From Shinella granuli (GTDB lineage Bacteria; Pseudomonadota; Alphaproteobacteria; Rhizobiales; Rhizobiaceae): DNA of 64,000 nt. The translations under genes and the position numbers were made by a program. The notes beneath the pieces are model-generated. The model ran no database searches and was not told the DNA's origin. It was given only the letters and a program-made list of their open reading frames with translations. Below are positions 7,166-16,140 of this stretch, piece after piece (within the stretch, counting starts at the first letter, position 1; the number at the start of each line of letters is the position of its first letter). The stretch covers positions 1-64,000 of the forward strand of contig NZ_SLVX01000007.1 of the NCBI RefSeq assembly GCF_004341885.1. Direction: 5' to 3'.

Positions 7166-8683
7166 TCAGTCTTCGTTGGCCGCGAACTGCGAGAGCACTT
7201 CGCCCTTGCCGCGGGCGCGCAGGATGAGCGGCACGACGACGGCGAGGATCGCCAGCACGAAGAGTACGGCGGCGATCGGCGACAGGAAGAGCGCGGAGAC
7301 ATCGCCCTGACTGATCGCCAGCGCCCGGCGCAATTGCTGCTCCGCCATCGGCCCGAGGATGAGGCCGACGACGACGGGCGCGATCGGATAGCCGAAGATG
7401 CGCATGGCAAAGCCGAGCAGGCCGAAGACGAGCAGCATGCCGAGTTCGAAGACCGACGGGTTGGCGCCGATCGTGCCGAGCGTCGCAAAGAGCAGGATGC
7501 CGGCATAGAGCCAGGGTTTCGGGATCGTCAGCAGCTTCACCCAGAGGCCGATCAGCGGCAGGTTCAAGACCAGCAGCATGAAATTGGCGATGAGCAGGCT
7601 GGCGATCAGACCCCAGACGAGCTGCGGATTGGTCGCGAACAGGAGCGGGCCTGGCTGCAGGCCGTATTGCTGGAAGCCGGCGAGCATGATCGCCGCCGTC
7701 GCCGTGGTCGGCAGGCCGAGCGAGAGCAGCGGCACGAGCGTGCCGGCGGCGGACGCATTGTTCGCCGCCTCCGGGCCGGCGACGCCCTCGATGGCGCCCT
7801 TGCCGAACTCTTCCTTGTGGCTGGAGAACTGCTTTTCCGTCGAATAGGACAGGAAGCTGGCGATATCGGCGCCGCCGGCCGGCATGGCGCCGATCGGGAA
7901 GCCGATGAAGGTGCCGCGCAGCCACGGTTTCCAGGAGCGGGCCCAGTCCTGCGCGCTCATCCAGATCGAACCCTTCACCGCCTCGACCTTGTCGGGGATG
8001 CGGTCGCCCTGGCAGGCGACGTAGAGCGTCTCGCCGATGGCGAACATGGCGACGGCGAGCGTCGTCACCTCGATGCCGTCGAGCAGGTCCGGAATGCCGA
8101 AGGAAAGCCGCGCCTGGCCGGTCTGCTGGTCGATGCCGATGACGGCAAGGCTGAGGCCGACGAAGAGGGCGGTGAGGCCGCGCAGCGTCGAATCGCCGAA
8201 GGCCGCCGAAACGGTGACGAAGGCGAGCACCATCAGCGCGAAATATTCCCGCGGGCCGAAGGAGAGCGCGAACTTGACCACGAAGGGCGCGATGAAGGCG
8301 AGACAGAGCGTGGCGATGAGACCGGCCACGAAGGAGCCGATCGCCGCCGTCGCAAGCGCCGGCCCGCCGCGGCCGGCGCGGGCCATCTTGTTGCCCTCGA
8401 GCGCGGTGACGACGGAGGCGCTTTCGCCCGGCGTGTTGAGCAGGATCGAGGTCGTCGAGCCGCCATACATGCCGCCGTAGTAGATGCCCGCGAACATGAT
8501 GAGGGAGCCGGCCGGATCGAGCTTGTAGGTGACGGGCAGCAGGAGCGCCACGGTGAGGGCCGGGCCGATGCCGGGCAGAACGCCGACGGCGGTGCCGAGC
8601 GTCACGCCGATCAGCGCATAGAGCAGGTTCATCGGCTGGGCGGCAATGGTGACGCCCTGCAGCAGGAATTCGAATGTACCCAT
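7166..8683 (-). CDS. tctA: Tripartite tricarboxylate transporter large membrane subunit TctA
   Basis: Large permease of the TTT family, which imports tricarboxylates such as citrate using the ion gradient and a periplasmic binding protein (TctC). The 505-residue protein has about 11-12 membrane segments and the typical TctA blocks [17 protein letters not shown] (near residue 40), [20 protein letters not shown] (near 70) and [16 protein letters not shown] in the second half. It is the last gene of tctC-tctB-tctA, ten bases behind tctB. The actual substrate cannot be read from sequence. Confidence 0.94.
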   Translation of the reverse strand: MGTFEFLLQGVTIAAQPMNLLYALIGVTLGTAVGVLPGIGPALTVALLLPVTYKLDPAGSLIMFAGIYYGGMYGGSTTSILLNTPGESASVVTALEGNKMARAGRGGPALATAAIGSFVAGLIATLCLAFIAPFVVKFALSFGPREYFALMVLAFVTVSAAFGDSTLRGLTALFVGLSLAVIGIDQQTGQARLSFGIPDLLDGIEVTTLAVAMFAIGETLYVACQGDRIPDKVEAVKGSIWMSAQDWARSWKPWLRGTFIGFPIGAMPAGGADIASFLSYSTEKQFSSHKEEFGKGAIEGVAGPEAANNASAAGTLVPLLSLGLPTTATAAIMLAGFQQYGLQPGPLLFATNPQLVWGLIASLLIANFMLLVLNLPLIGLWVKLLTIPKPWLYAGILLFATLGTIGANPSVFELGMLLVFGLLGFAMRIFGYPIAPVVVGLILGPMAEQQLRRALAISQGDVSALFLSPIAAVLFVLAILAVVVPLILRARGKGEVLSQFAANED

Positions 8684-8693
8684 CGTCAGCTCC

Positions 8694-9179
8694 TCAGAAG
8701 AACAGGTGTTCCAGCGGCCCGGCGGGCAGCGAGAGCTGCAGGAAGCGGCCGAAGATGATGTAGACGACGAAGCTGAAGGCGATGCCGATCGGCAGCGAGA
8801 TCCACAGCTTGCGCCGGCCGAAGCCGAAGGCGGTCAGGGCGAAGAGCACGCCCGTCGCAATCGAGAAGCCCGCAGTCTTGAGCAGCAGCATCTGCCCGGC
8901 AAGGCCCGCCACGATGAAGACGACCGGCTTGACCTCGATCGGCTCGCGCTCCGGGAAGTCGCCGCGCCAGGCTTCGAAAGCCGTCCAGACGGCGAGCAGG
9001 GCAAGGCCGATGGCAACGACATGCGGCACGGTGGCGGGGCCGATGCGGGAATAGTTGCTCATCTCCGCAAGGCGTCCGGCATCCCACCAGATCACGGCGG
9101 CGATGGCGAAGAGGACGGGGGCGATGACCAGCGCCGCCCGGTCGGGGCGGCGCCTTTCGTTGGAGGGGACCCCGCTCAT
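8694..9179 (-). CDS. tctB: Tripartite tricarboxylate transporter small membrane subunit TctB
   Basis: A 161-residue protein with four predicted membrane segments, the standard TctB size and topology, including the conserved tail region [20 protein letters not shown]. Its ATG at 9179 overlaps the tctC stop (ATGA). TctB is the small membrane partner of TctA. Identity is firm from topology plus operon position. Confidence 0.9.
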   Translation of the reverse strand: MSGVPSNERRRPDRAALVIAPVLFAIAAVIWWDAGRLAEMSNYSRIGPATVPHVVAIGLALLAVWTAFEAWRGDFPEREPIEVKPVVFIVAGLAGQMLLLKTAGFSIATGVLFALTAFGFGRRKLWISLPIGIAFSFVVYIIFGRFLQLSLPAGPLEHLFF

Positions 9180-10120
9180 TTGACGAGCCCGATGTCCTTG
9201 AGGATGCTTTCCGTCGCGGCGACGTCCTTTTCGAGCTGCTCCTTGAAGGCATTGCCGGCCAGATAGGTGTTCTGCCAGCCCTTGGTCTTCAGGGTGTCCT
9301 GCCAGGCGGCGGAGTTCACGACCTTCTCGATATCGGTGTTGATGGCTGCCACCTGCTCGGCCGAAAGGCCGGGCGCTGCGGCGACCATGCGCCAGTTCTC
9401 GACGACGACGTCGAGGCCGCCTTCCTTGATGGTCGGGGCGTCGATGCCGTCCACGCGCTCGGCGCTGGAGATGGCGATCAGGCGCAGCGTGCCGGCCTTC
9501 ACCTGGGCCTCGAACTCGCCATAGCCGGAAATGCCGGCCGTCACCTGGTTGCCGAGAATGGCGGCAAGCGCCTCGCCGCCGCCGGAATAGGCGATGTAGT
9601 TGATCTTGGTCGGATCGACGCCGGCGGCCTTGGCGATCAGGCCGGCCGTGATGTGGTCCGTGCCGCCGGCCGAGCCGCCGGCCCAGGAAACGGCGCCCGG
9701 ATCGGCCTTCAGGGCCGTCACGAGGTCGCCCATGGTCTGGATCGGCGAGGCGGCCGGAACGACGATCGCTTCATATTCGCCGGTGAGGCGGGCGATCGGC
9801 GTCACGTCGTTGAGCGTCACCGGCGACTGGTTGGTGAGGATCGCGCCGACCATGACGTAACCGCCGACGATGAGGGCGTTCGGGTTGCCGCTGTTCTGGC
9901 TGGCGAACTGGGCAAGGCCGATCGTGCCGCCGGCGCCCGGAACGTTCACCACCTGCACGCTGCCGGAGATCTTCTCGTCCTGCAGGACGGTCTGCAGCGA
10001 ACGGGCCGTCTGGTCCCAGCCGCCGCCCGGGCCGGCCGGGGCGATGATCGTGTAATCGGCGGCAAGCGCCGGAAGCGCCATCGCGCCGGCGATGAGGGAT
10101 GCCAGGAAGAAGTGTTTCAA
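9176..10120 (-). CDS. tctC: Tricarboxylate-binding periplasmic protein TctC
   Basis: Periplasmic solute-binding protein of the TTT system (Bug/TctC family). A signal peptide covers about the first 20 residues, ending ALPALAA. The start of the mature domain, [20 protein letters not shown], carries the family ligand-binding loop [10 protein letters not shown] chose the TTG at 10120 because a strong ribosome-binding site (GGAGG, 10129-10133) lies eight bases upstream and the signal peptide then begins properly; the in-frame upstream ATG (10156) has no such site. Length is 314 residues. Confidence 0.9.
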   Translation of the reverse strand: MKHFFLASLIAGAMALPALAADYTIIAPAGPGGGWDQTARSLQTVLQDEKISGSVQVVNVPGAGGTIGLAQFASQNSGNPNALIVGGYVMVGAILTNQSPVTLNDVTPIARLTGEYEAIVVPAASPIQTMGDLVTALKADPGAVSWAGGSAGGTDHITAGLIAKAAGVDPTKINYIAYSGGGEALAAILGNQVTAGISGYGEFEAQVKAGTLRLIAISSAERVDGIDAPTIKEGGLDVVVENWRMVAAAPGLSAEQVAAINTDIEKVVNSAAWQDTLKTKGWQNTYLAGNAFKEQLEKDVAATESILKDIGLVK

Positions 10121-10127
10121 GAGTGTA

Positions 10128-10133
10128 TCCTCC
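10128..10133 (-). promoter_or_regulatory. Ribosome binding site deciding the tctC TTG start
   Basis: Minus-strand AGGAGG-type sequence (CCTCC on the plus strand at 10129-10133), eight bases before the TTG start codon at 10120. Confidence 0.7.
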
Positions 10134-10292
10134 GTCAGGCGCGGCTTTGCGCGCATCGTTGCCTCTGGCGGGAGGATGGGCGGCCGGTGGCGGCGCGAAC
10201 GGCTGTCCGCGGGCGCGATCTCGGCAGAATTCTCCTCCCGGTCTTCCGTCCGCCTCCACGGACGATGAAGAGCCCAAAGGCACCACAGGAAG

Positions 10293-10310
10293 CTGACATC
10301 TACCTGACAT
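10293..10310. promoter_or_regulatory. Pho-box-like direct repeat, candidate TctD operator
   Basis: CTGACAT (10293-10299), four bases, CTGACAT (10304-10310). Seven-base direct repeats spaced to an 11-base period are the normal target of OmpR/PhoB-type response regulators; a regulator of that class (TctD) is encoded 1.2 kb away. The site lies about 175 bases upstream of the tctC start, just after the 3' end of the neighbouring binding-protein gene. Binding by TctD is inference. Confidence 0.5.
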
Positions 10311-10337
10311 TGCGCTGCCGCACGGTCGCGCTTCGCG

Positions 10338-11405
10338 CTACTGCGTGCGCAGAACCTCGTTCCAGCGGGCGATCAGCCGGGCCCGCTTCACCTGGTCGAG
10401 ATAGACCATCAGGCCCGGGCTGACAGGCACGGGCTTGAGCTGCGCGCCGAGCAGCGCGCTCATCGTGCGCGCCGTGTTGGTGCCCGACACTTCGGGGCTG
10501 ACGGCGGCGATCTGCAGTTCGCGGGCCATGATCGTCTGGCCCTCCTTCGACATGAAGAAGGCGAGGTAGCGCCGGCCGAGTTCGGGGGAGGCGGCGGCCT
10601 GCGGCACGAGGCCGATGCGCGACATCACGACGGTATAGTCCTTCGGCAGCACGATGCCGACATCGGGATGGCGCGAGGCCCAGTCCGCCGCGTAGGAGCC
10701 GAGGATGTTGTAGCCGAGCACGAAGCGTCCGTCGGCGACGCGCTCCAGGATGGCCGAGCTGGTGGAATAGAGCTTCACACCCGCAGCCCCCATGGCCTGG
10801 ATCACCGTCCAGATGTCGCCGAACTGCTCCTGGTCGCGCGCCATGAAGAGGAAGCCGACGCCGGAACGCTCGATGTCGTAGGTGCCGATGCGGCCATAGA
10901 CCGTCTCGCCCTGCCGCTTGAGGTAGTCGACGAACTCGGCGCGCGAGGCCGGCGGCTTTTCGTCCTTGAAGCTCGGCTTGTGGTAGACGAAGACGGCGGG
11001 CTCGAAGGTCAGCGCATAGGCGGTGTTGCGCCAGTTGGCCCAGGCCGGCCAGCGGTCGCTCATCGGCAGGTCGCTGCGCTGGGCATAGCCGTCATTGCTG
11101 AGCTTGACCTGGAGGTCCATCGCCGAGGAGAAGGCGAAATCGGCCGTCTTCTCCCCGGCATCCGTCTCGCGCACGATGCGGTCGTAGACCTCGCCGGTCA
11201 GCATCTCGTCATAGCGCAGCGCCACATCCGGATTGGCCTGCTGGAAGCCCTCGATCATCGGCCGGGCGAGCGGTTCGTCCAGCGAGGAATAGACGACGAG
11301 CACCGGCGCATCCGCATCGCCGTTGCGGGCCGGGAAGAAGGCCGGCTCGGAAAATGCGGGCAGGGGCGCTGCCAGGAGCGCGAGAAGCATGAGGACAAGA
11401 CGCAT
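10338..11405 (-). CDS. Periplasmic solute-binding protein next to tctDE (probable sensory partner)
   Basis: A 355-residue type-2 periplasmic binding protein of the iron/putrescine/phosphoglycerate-regulator superfamily. A signal peptide covers residues 1-19 (ends PAFS), followed by the APVLVVYSSLDEP first strand, a DFAFSSAMDLQ hinge region and a C-terminal LAFFMSKEGQ block. The gene has no ABC permease or ATPase beside it; instead it diverges from tctDE across 78 bases. Binding proteins of this class sometimes feed a ligand signal to a sensor kinase (as PgtC does), so it may be the periplasmic ligand sensor for TctE. The much longer frame running upstream through tctD is a shadow. Confidence 0.8.
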   Translation of the reverse strand: MRLVLMLLALLAAPLPAFSEPAFFPARNGDADAPVLVVYSSLDEPLARPMIEGFQQANPDVALRYDEMLTGEVYDRIVRETDAGEKTADFAFSSAMDLQVKLSNDGYAQRSDLPMSDRWPAWANWRNTAYALTFEPAVFVYHKPSFKDEKPPASRAEFVDYLKRQGETVYGRIGTYDIERSGVGFLFMARDQEQFGDIWTVIQAMGAAGVKLYSTSSAILERVADGRFVLGYNILGSYAADWASRHPDVGIVLPKDYTVVMSRIGLVPQAAASPELGRRYLAFFMSKEGQTIMARELQIAAVSPEVSGTNTARTMSALLGAQLKPVPVSPGLMVYLDQVKRARLIARWNEVLRTQ

Positions 11406-11483
11406 GGGGCGACCTTGCCAAAGCGCGAGGCCGTTCACAAGTGCGCCGCCCGCCGTTAAGTTCACGGCGGGAGGACGAACGGC

Positions 11484-12158
11484 GTGCGCATTCTGCTGGT
11501 CGAGGACAACGAAGCCCTGGCGGATGGCCTGTCCGCCATCCTGAAGGGCACCGGGCATGCGGTGGACGTGGTGCGCGACGGCGCCTCGGCCGATGCCGCC
11601 ATCGCGTCGGAGAGCTTCGACCTCGTCATCCTCGACCTCACGCTGCCCGAAATGGACGGCCTCGACGTGCTGCGCGCCATGCGGGCGCGCCGGAGCAAGG
11701 CGGCCGTCCTGATCCTCACCGCCCGCGGCGCGCCGGAGGAGCGGGTGCGCGGCCTCGACCTCGGCGCCGACGACTACATGATAAAACCCTTCGACATCTC
11801 GGAATTCGAGGCGCGCGTGCGCATGCTGCTGCGCCGGCAGGCGGGGCTGCGCTCGGCGGCGATCACCTTCGGCGGTGTCGTGCTTGATCTCAATTCGCGC
11901 AGCTTTTCCGCCGACGGCGCGCCGCTCGACATTCCCGCCCGTGAACTCGGCCTGCTCGAAATCCTCTTCATGCGCGCCGGAAAGGTGGTCGCCAAGGAAG
12001 CGATCATGCAATCGCTCGCCGCCTTCGACGACGATCTCTCGGCCAATGCCATCGAGCAATATGTCAGCCGACTCCGCAAGAGGCTGGCGCCGCACGGGCT
12101 GACCGTGCGCACCGCCCGCGGCATCGGCTACTATCTCGACAAGGCGCCCGCCGCTTGA
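11484..12158 (+). CDS. tctD: Response regulator TctD (OmpR family)
   Basis: A 224-residue two-component response regulator: receiver domain about 1-115 with the acidic pair E8/D9, phosphoacceptor D51 (LVILDLTLP), conserved T and K (ILTARG, YMIKPF), then a winged-helix DNA-binding domain ending in the GIGYYL signature. The start is GTG 11484 with GGGAGG eight bases upstream. It is coupled to tctE by a four-base overlap. By analogy with known TctDE systems it would activate the adjacent tricarboxylate transporter genes. Confidence 0.9.
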   Translation: MRILLVEDNEALADGLSAILKGTGHAVDVVRDGASADAAIASESFDLVILDLTLPEMDGLDVLRAMRARRSKAAVLILTARGAPEERVRGLDLGADDYMIKPFDISEFEARVRMLLRRQAGLRSAAITFGGVVLDLNSRSFSADGAPLDIPARELGLLEILFMRAGKVVAKEAIMQSLAAFDDDLSANAIEQYVSRLRKRLAPHGLTVRTARGIGYYLDKAPAA

Positions 12159-13546
12159 CGCTCCTTCCGGCCTCATCGCTGCGCCGCCGCCTGCTGCTCT
12201 GGCTGCTCGTCTCGACGGCGGTGATCGGCACGGTCGCGCTCGTCGATACCTATCACGAGGCCGTCAAGACGGCGAACGAGGTTTCCGACCGGGTGCTCGC
12301 TGGGTCGGCGCTGGCGATTGCCGAGCGGGTCGTGGTGACGGAGAACGGCACGCTCGAGGTGGACATTCCCTATGTCGCCTTGGAAATGCTGACCTCGGCC
12401 GCGCAGGACCGGGTCTTCTACCGCGTCGACGGGCCGCCCGGCCAGTTCATCACCGGCTACCAGACCCTGCCGACGATCCCGGAGACGGCGGGCCAGCCGA
12501 TGGGCTTTGGGGATGCGACCTTCCGCGGCGAGCCGATCCGCATCGCGGTGCTGCAGCGTTCGGCGTCTACCGGCATCAATTCCGTGCCCTTCGCCGTCAC
12601 CGTCGCCGAGACCACCATCGCCCGCCGCCAGCTGACCCAGACGATCCTGCTGCGGTCGGCGCTGCGCCTTACCATGATGATCGCGGGGGCCGCCCTCATC
12701 GTCTGGATCGCCGTCACCGTGTCGCTCCGGCCGCTCTACAGGCTCAGCGACGCCATTGCCGAACGCAGCCCGAACGACCTGCACCCGATCGAGCAGCGTG
12801 TGCCGAGCGAGGTGCAGGGCCTCGTCGATACGGTCAATTCCTTCATGGTGCGCCTGCAATCGGCGCTCGACGCGCTCCGGCATTTTTCCGGCAATGCCAG
12901 CCACCAGCTGCGCACGCCGCTCGCCATCATCCGCACCCAGCTCGCGCTGGCGAGCCGCGCCGGCACGCTGGAGGAGGCGCAGGAGGCCGCCCGCAAGGGC
13001 GATGCCGCCGTCGCCCATGCCGAGCGCATCCTCGCCCAGCTCCTGCTGATGGCCAAGATCGATGCCGCCGGCTCCAACGAGCCGCAGAAAACGGCGCCAG
13101 TCGATATCGCCGCGCTCGCCCAGCAGCTCACCGCCGACCGCGTGCCCACGGCCGCCGAGGCCGGCATCGATCTCGGCTTCGAGGGAGAGGGACCTGCCTT
13201 CGCCCGCGCCGAGCCGCTGCTTTTCGGCGAGCTCCTGCGCAATCTCTTGGAAAACGCCATCGCCTATGCCGGCAACGGGGCGGAGGTGACGGTTCGCGTG
13301 CGCCGCGCCGCGGGTGCCGTGCTTCTCGGCGTGGAGGATAACGGTCCCGGCATTCCGCCCGAACGCCGCGGCCTCGTGCGCCAGCGCTTCTCCCGCGGCG
13401 AGCATCGCGATGCGCCGGGCATGGGCCTCGGCCTGCCCATCGTGGAGGAAATCGCCGCCCTGTTCGATGCGACGATGGTGCTGGACAGCGGTGCGGACGG
13501 CCGGGGCCTCTGCGTGACGATCCGCTTCCCCGCGGTAAATCCCTAG
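12155..13546 (+). CDS. tctE: Sensor histidine kinase TctE
   Basis: A 463-residue membrane kinase. The first membrane segment spans about 12-32, a periplasmic sensor domain about 33-160, and the second membrane segment about 170-190. HAMP follows to about 240. The H-box is GNASHQLRTPLA with phosphoacceptor H250. The ATPase domain shows LLRNLLENAIAYA (N box), EDNGPGIP (G1) and GMGLGLPIVEE (G2). It starts at TTG 12155, overlapping the tctD stop. Together with TctD and the divergent binding protein it forms a three-part sensing module. Confidence 0.9.
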   Translation: MTLLPASSLRRRLLLWLLVSTAVIGTVALVDTYHEAVKTANEVSDRVLAGSALAIAERVVVTENGTLEVDIPYVALEMLTSAAQDRVFYRVDGPPGQFITGYQTLPTIPETAGQPMGFGDATFRGEPIRIAVLQRSASTGINSVPFAVTVAETTIARRQLTQTILLRSALRLTMMIAGAALIVWIAVTVSLRPLYRLSDAIAERSPNDLHPIEQRVPSEVQGLVDTVNSFMVRLQSALDALRHFSGNASHQLRTPLAIIRTQLALASRAGTLEEAQEAARKGDAAVAHAERILAQLLLMAKIDAAGSNEPQKTAPVDIAALAQQLTADRVPTAAEAGIDLGFEGEGPAFARAEPLLFGELLRNLLENAIAYAGNGAEVTVRVRRAAGAVLLGVEDNGPGIPPERRGLVRQRFSRGEHRDAPGMGLGLPIVEEIAALFDATMVLDSGADGRGLCVTIRFPAVNP

Positions 13547-13871
13547 GTGTACATTCTTCCTAGCTATGTGGGTAAGCGGTGTGACAACGGGTTTTCAGCG
13601 ATAAGGCTGGGCCTTCGCAAAATATGCGATAGCTAAATGTATGACGAAACCGCTTGGGGATTGCCGCGAAAAAATTGTTGGCACTCAACCAGAAGATTCG
13701 ACAAGAGCCCCACGAATCGCTCAAAGTGAAAAGGTCCATGCGTCTTGCACACGCATGGACCTTGAGTGGAAACAGCCGGTGCGGCTGCGTTGTGATCACC
13801 ACGGCACCATGATTCATGTCGTGGGAGACGTCAAGACCGTGCCGGCCCTTTTAACGATGGAAGGGCCAGAT
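13547..13871. other. Lower-GC intergenic stretch with a strong hairpin
   Basis: About 50% GC by hand count, against roughly 65% in flanking genes. No convincing coding frame is seen: the plus-strand frame from 13641 lacks a ribosome-binding site at its first Met and its N-terminal 77 codons look non-coding. The notable element is the perfect inverted repeat at 13731-13763. A GTGATCAC palindrome lies at about 13792-13799. Confidence 0.5.
13731..13763. repeat. Perfect 13-bp inverted repeat (hairpin)
   Basis: AAGGTCCATGCGT (13731-13743), loop CTTGCAC, ACGCATGGACCTT (13751-13763), with no mismatches. Read on the minus strand the stem is followed by TTTTC, so it could end a minus-strand RNA; on the plus strand no T-tract follows, so it would instead be a structured leader of the small gene at 13872. 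Confidence 0.7.
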
Positions 13872-14111
13872 ATGGCTACATTGATGCACCCCGTCACCGG
13901 GGTAAAAATTAATCCAGTGATCATCGAACGGAAGTCTTTGACGTTCGATGAAGCGGTGACTGCGCATATCATGCGAATGCAGGGCGTAAAGTACAACATC
14001 ATCGCCCAACAACTCGGCACCAACACTCACCGCCTCGGTGAAGTGTTCCGTGGTGAGAAGCACAGCGGTTCGAAAGAGGCCGCAATCGCGCTCCTCCGCA
14101 AGATAAGCTAG
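13872..14111 (+). CDS. Small HTH-like protein of unknown function
   Basis: A 79-residue protein. The central part (TFDEAVTAHIMRMQGVKYNI, then IAQQLGTN and HRLGEVFRGEKH) has the pattern of a helix-turn-helix: a helix, a glycine turn, IAQQLGTN and a recognition helix. Similar small proteins with a GTN-x-x-R-x-x-EV core are, as far as I recall, scattered in Rhizobiales genomes without known function. The ATG at 13872 is chosen because AAGGG sits six bases upstream. Codon use and GC are lower than in neighbours, hinting at transfer. A DNA-binding or autoregulatory role is inference. Confidence 0.6.
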   Translation: MATLMHPVTGVKINPVIIERKSLTFDEAVTAHIMRMQGVKYNIIAQQLGTNTHRLGEVFRGEKHSGSKEAAIALLRKIS

Positions 14112-14124
14112 CCCTAAAACATCT

Positions 14125-14154
14125 GGCCGCCGACGCTTCAGCCGGCGGCCTTTT
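14125..14154 (+). terminator. Terminator of the small HTH-like gene
   Basis: GGCCGCCG (14125-14132) pairs with CGGCGGCC (14143-14150), followed by TTTT. It lies 13 bases after the stop, supporting the gene as a real transcription unit. Confidence 0.8.
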
Positions 14155-14384
14155 GGTGTGCGGGAGACGCTATGAATAGCAGTGCTCACGCTTGCCGAGA
14201 CATCGGCCCGCAGTGCGGGGCAGCCATGACCGTGCCGAATAGCAACCGGGCTGCTTATCTATCCTATTGAATTTTCATGATACTAGTTATTTCTATCCGG
14301 GGATGCCCAGCAAAATTTGCCGTTTCGCAAGGCAGCCATGCGCCGCAGTCGTGGCTTGGCGGTTGTTCCTTCCGGCAATGCATA
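14155..14384. other. Non-coding stretch upstream of the marR operon
   Basis: AT-rich in its middle (about 14250-14300, including TATTGAATTTTCATGATACTAG) and without a supportable gene. It presumably carries the marR promoter; nothing else is recognised. Confidence 0.4.
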
Positions 14385-14399
14385 GTAAGCTACGCTTAC
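14385..14399. promoter_or_regulatory. Candidate MarR operator
   Basis: GTAAGC TAC GCTTAC, a perfect six-base inverted repeat with a three-base spacer, centred 27 bases upstream of the marR ATG. MarR-family proteins bind such short palindromes over their own promoters; binding is inferred. Confidence 0.5.
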
Positions 14400-14418
14400 A
14401 ATAAGCCAGAAAGTGAAC

Positions 14419-14904
14419 ATGTCCTCTCGACCCGATCCCGACGCCCTCGGTTTCGTCCTCATCGACGTTGCCCGTATGCTGCGCAGCGCTTTCGAGCGCC
14501 GCATCGCCACCGCCGGTCTCGGCCTCACGCCGGGCGAGGCGCGCACCCTTGTGCGCATCGCCACGCTGGAGGGCAGCCGCCAGCTCGACATCGCCCAGCG
14601 CATGGGCATCGAGCCGATGACGCTCTCGACCTATCTCGACCGCCTGCAGAGCCTCGGCTTCATCGAGCGCCGTCCCGACCCGGCCGATCGCCGGGCCAAG
14701 CTGATCTTCACCACGCCGGCGGCCGGCGCCCTCATCGCCAGTATCCGCACCGAGCAGGTCGAGCTGATGGAGCATGTGACGAGCGGCATCGGCCCGGAGG
14801 AGCTGGAACTGATCCGCGACCGGCTGAAGCGGCTGCGCGCGAATCTCTGTGCCCTTGAGGAGGACAGCGCCGCCCCAGCGCTCGCAAAGGACGCCGGCCG
14901 ATGA
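14419..14904 (+). CDS. MarR family transcriptional regulator
   Basis: A 161-residue MarR-type repressor. The winged-helix region is visible as LTPGEARTLVRIATLEGSR then LDIAQRMGIEPMTLSTYLDR, with the wing RRPDPADRRAKLIFTT, which carries the conserved D-x-R-D/R motif of the family. It starts at ATG 14419; a GTG two codons upstream is possible. It overlaps the start of the downstream MFS exporter (ATGA), so it is very likely the local repressor of an efflux operon that responds to a small ligand. Confidence 0.88.
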   Translation: MSSRPDPDALGFVLIDVARMLRSAFERRIATAGLGLTPGEARTLVRIATLEGSRQLDIAQRMGIEPMTLSTYLDRLQSLGFIERRPDPADRRAKLIFTTPAAGALIASIRTEQVELMEHVTSGIGPEELELIRDRLKRLRANLCALEEDSAAPALAKDAGR

Positions 14905-16121
14905 CGACGCCGCGCATGAGCGAGCGCCGCACCAGCATCATCGCCGCCTTCCTCGTCGCGCTCGGTCCCGTTTCCATGGCGCTCTATACGCCGGCCATGC
15001 CGGAGCTCGTGCGCGCCTTCTCCTCGACGGAATCGGCGATCAAGCTGACGCTTTCGCTCTATTTCGCCGGTTTCGCGCTGTCGCAGCTCGTCTCCGGCAC
15101 CATGTCGGACGTGCTCGGCCGGCGAAAGACCACGCTGGTCTTCATGACCGTCTATCTCGCCGGCAGCCTGATGGCGGCCTTCGCGCCGAGCGTCGGCGTG
15201 CTCCTGGCCGGCCGCCTCGTGCAGGGCATCGGCGCGTCGGTCGGCATGACCGTCTCGCGCGCCATCGTGCGCGACCAGTTCACCGGCACCGAGGCCGCCC
15301 GCATCATGAACATGGTCGGCATGATGCTCGCCGTCGGTCCGGCCGTCTCGCCGACGCTCGGCGGCTTTGCGCTCGGCCTGTTCGGCTGGCAGTCGATCTT
15401 CTTCCTGATGGTGGGCTTTGCGCTGGCGGCCTGCGGCGCGGTCTATTTCTTTATGGCCGAGACCACGGTGCCGGATCCGGCGAAGGGCCGCATCGGCCCG
15501 ATCCTTGCGGGCTACGCAGCGCTTGCCACGAGCCGCCGCTTCGTTTCCGCCACGCTCGTCATGGCCGGCGCGGTCGGGGCGCTCTACGGCGAGGCGACCA
15601 TGCTGCCCTTCGTCCTGATCGGCACGGTCGGCCTGACGCCGACGGAGTTCGGCGTCGGCATGCTCATGCAGTCGGGTTTCTTCTTTGCCGGCACGGTCTG
15701 CGTGCGCCTTCTGATGCGCACGGTCGCGCCCGCCCGTATCGTCCTGCCCGGCCTTTGCTTCATCGGCTTTGCCAGCATTTTGATCGCGCTCACGTCGCAT
15801 CTGCTGACGCCGAGCTTCCTCAGCGTCATGGGGCCGGTCGGCATCTACGCCTTCGGCATCGCCTTCGTCATGCCCTATATGATGACGGCCGCCATGGAGC
15901 CCTTCCCCGAGATCGCCGGTTCGGCTTCCGCGGCCATGGGCTTCATCCAGATGGGGGCCGGCTTTCTTGCGGGCCTGCTTGCCGCCGCCATCGGCATGCC
16001 GCTTTTCGCCTTCGGCACCATCATTCCCGCCATGGGCCTGATGGGGATCCTGTCCTACGCCTGGTATCACGCGATCTGCAGCCGCGATGCGCAGCTTGCC
16101 GCCGCCGAGCCGGCGGAATAA
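14901..16121 (+). CDS. MFS drug efflux transporter (Bcr/CflA, DHA1-type)
   Basis: A 406-residue, 12-segment major facilitator. The N-terminal YTPAMPELVRAFSSTES block and loop-2 motif GTMSDVLGRRKT (motif A), plus RLVQGIGASVGMTVSRAIVRD (motif B with its Arg), are typical of the Bcr/CflA branch of multidrug exporters. It is translationally coupled to the marR gene. Substrate unknown; chloramphenicol/bicyclomycin-type annotation is by family only. Confidence 0.88.
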   Translation: MTTPRMSERRTSIIAAFLVALGPVSMALYTPAMPELVRAFSSTESAIKLTLSLYFAGFALSQLVSGTMSDVLGRRKTTLVFMTVYLAGSLMAAFAPSVGVLLAGRLVQGIGASVGMTVSRAIVRDQFTGTEAARIMNMVGMMLAVGPAVSPTLGGFALGLFGWQSIFFLMVGFALAACGAVYFFMAETTVPDPAKGRIGPILAGYAALATSRRFVSATLVMAGAVGALYGEATMLPFVLIGTVGLTPTEFGVGMLMQSGFFFAGTVCVRLLMRTVAPARIVLPGLCFIGFASILIALTSHLLTPSFLSVMGPVGIYAFGIAFVMPYMMTAAMEPFPEIAGSASAAMGFIQMGAGFLAGLLAAAIGMPLFAFGTIIPAMGLMGILSYAWYHAICSRDAQLAAAEPAE

Positions 16122-16140
16122 CGCCTGCCGGAAACGAAAA

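Noticed and set aside
13560-13817. An 85-codon minus-strand frame across the 13-bp hairpin
   Set aside because: No ribosome site, composition unlike a protein (many Phe/Arg/Cys clusters), and the perfect inverted repeat falls in its middle.
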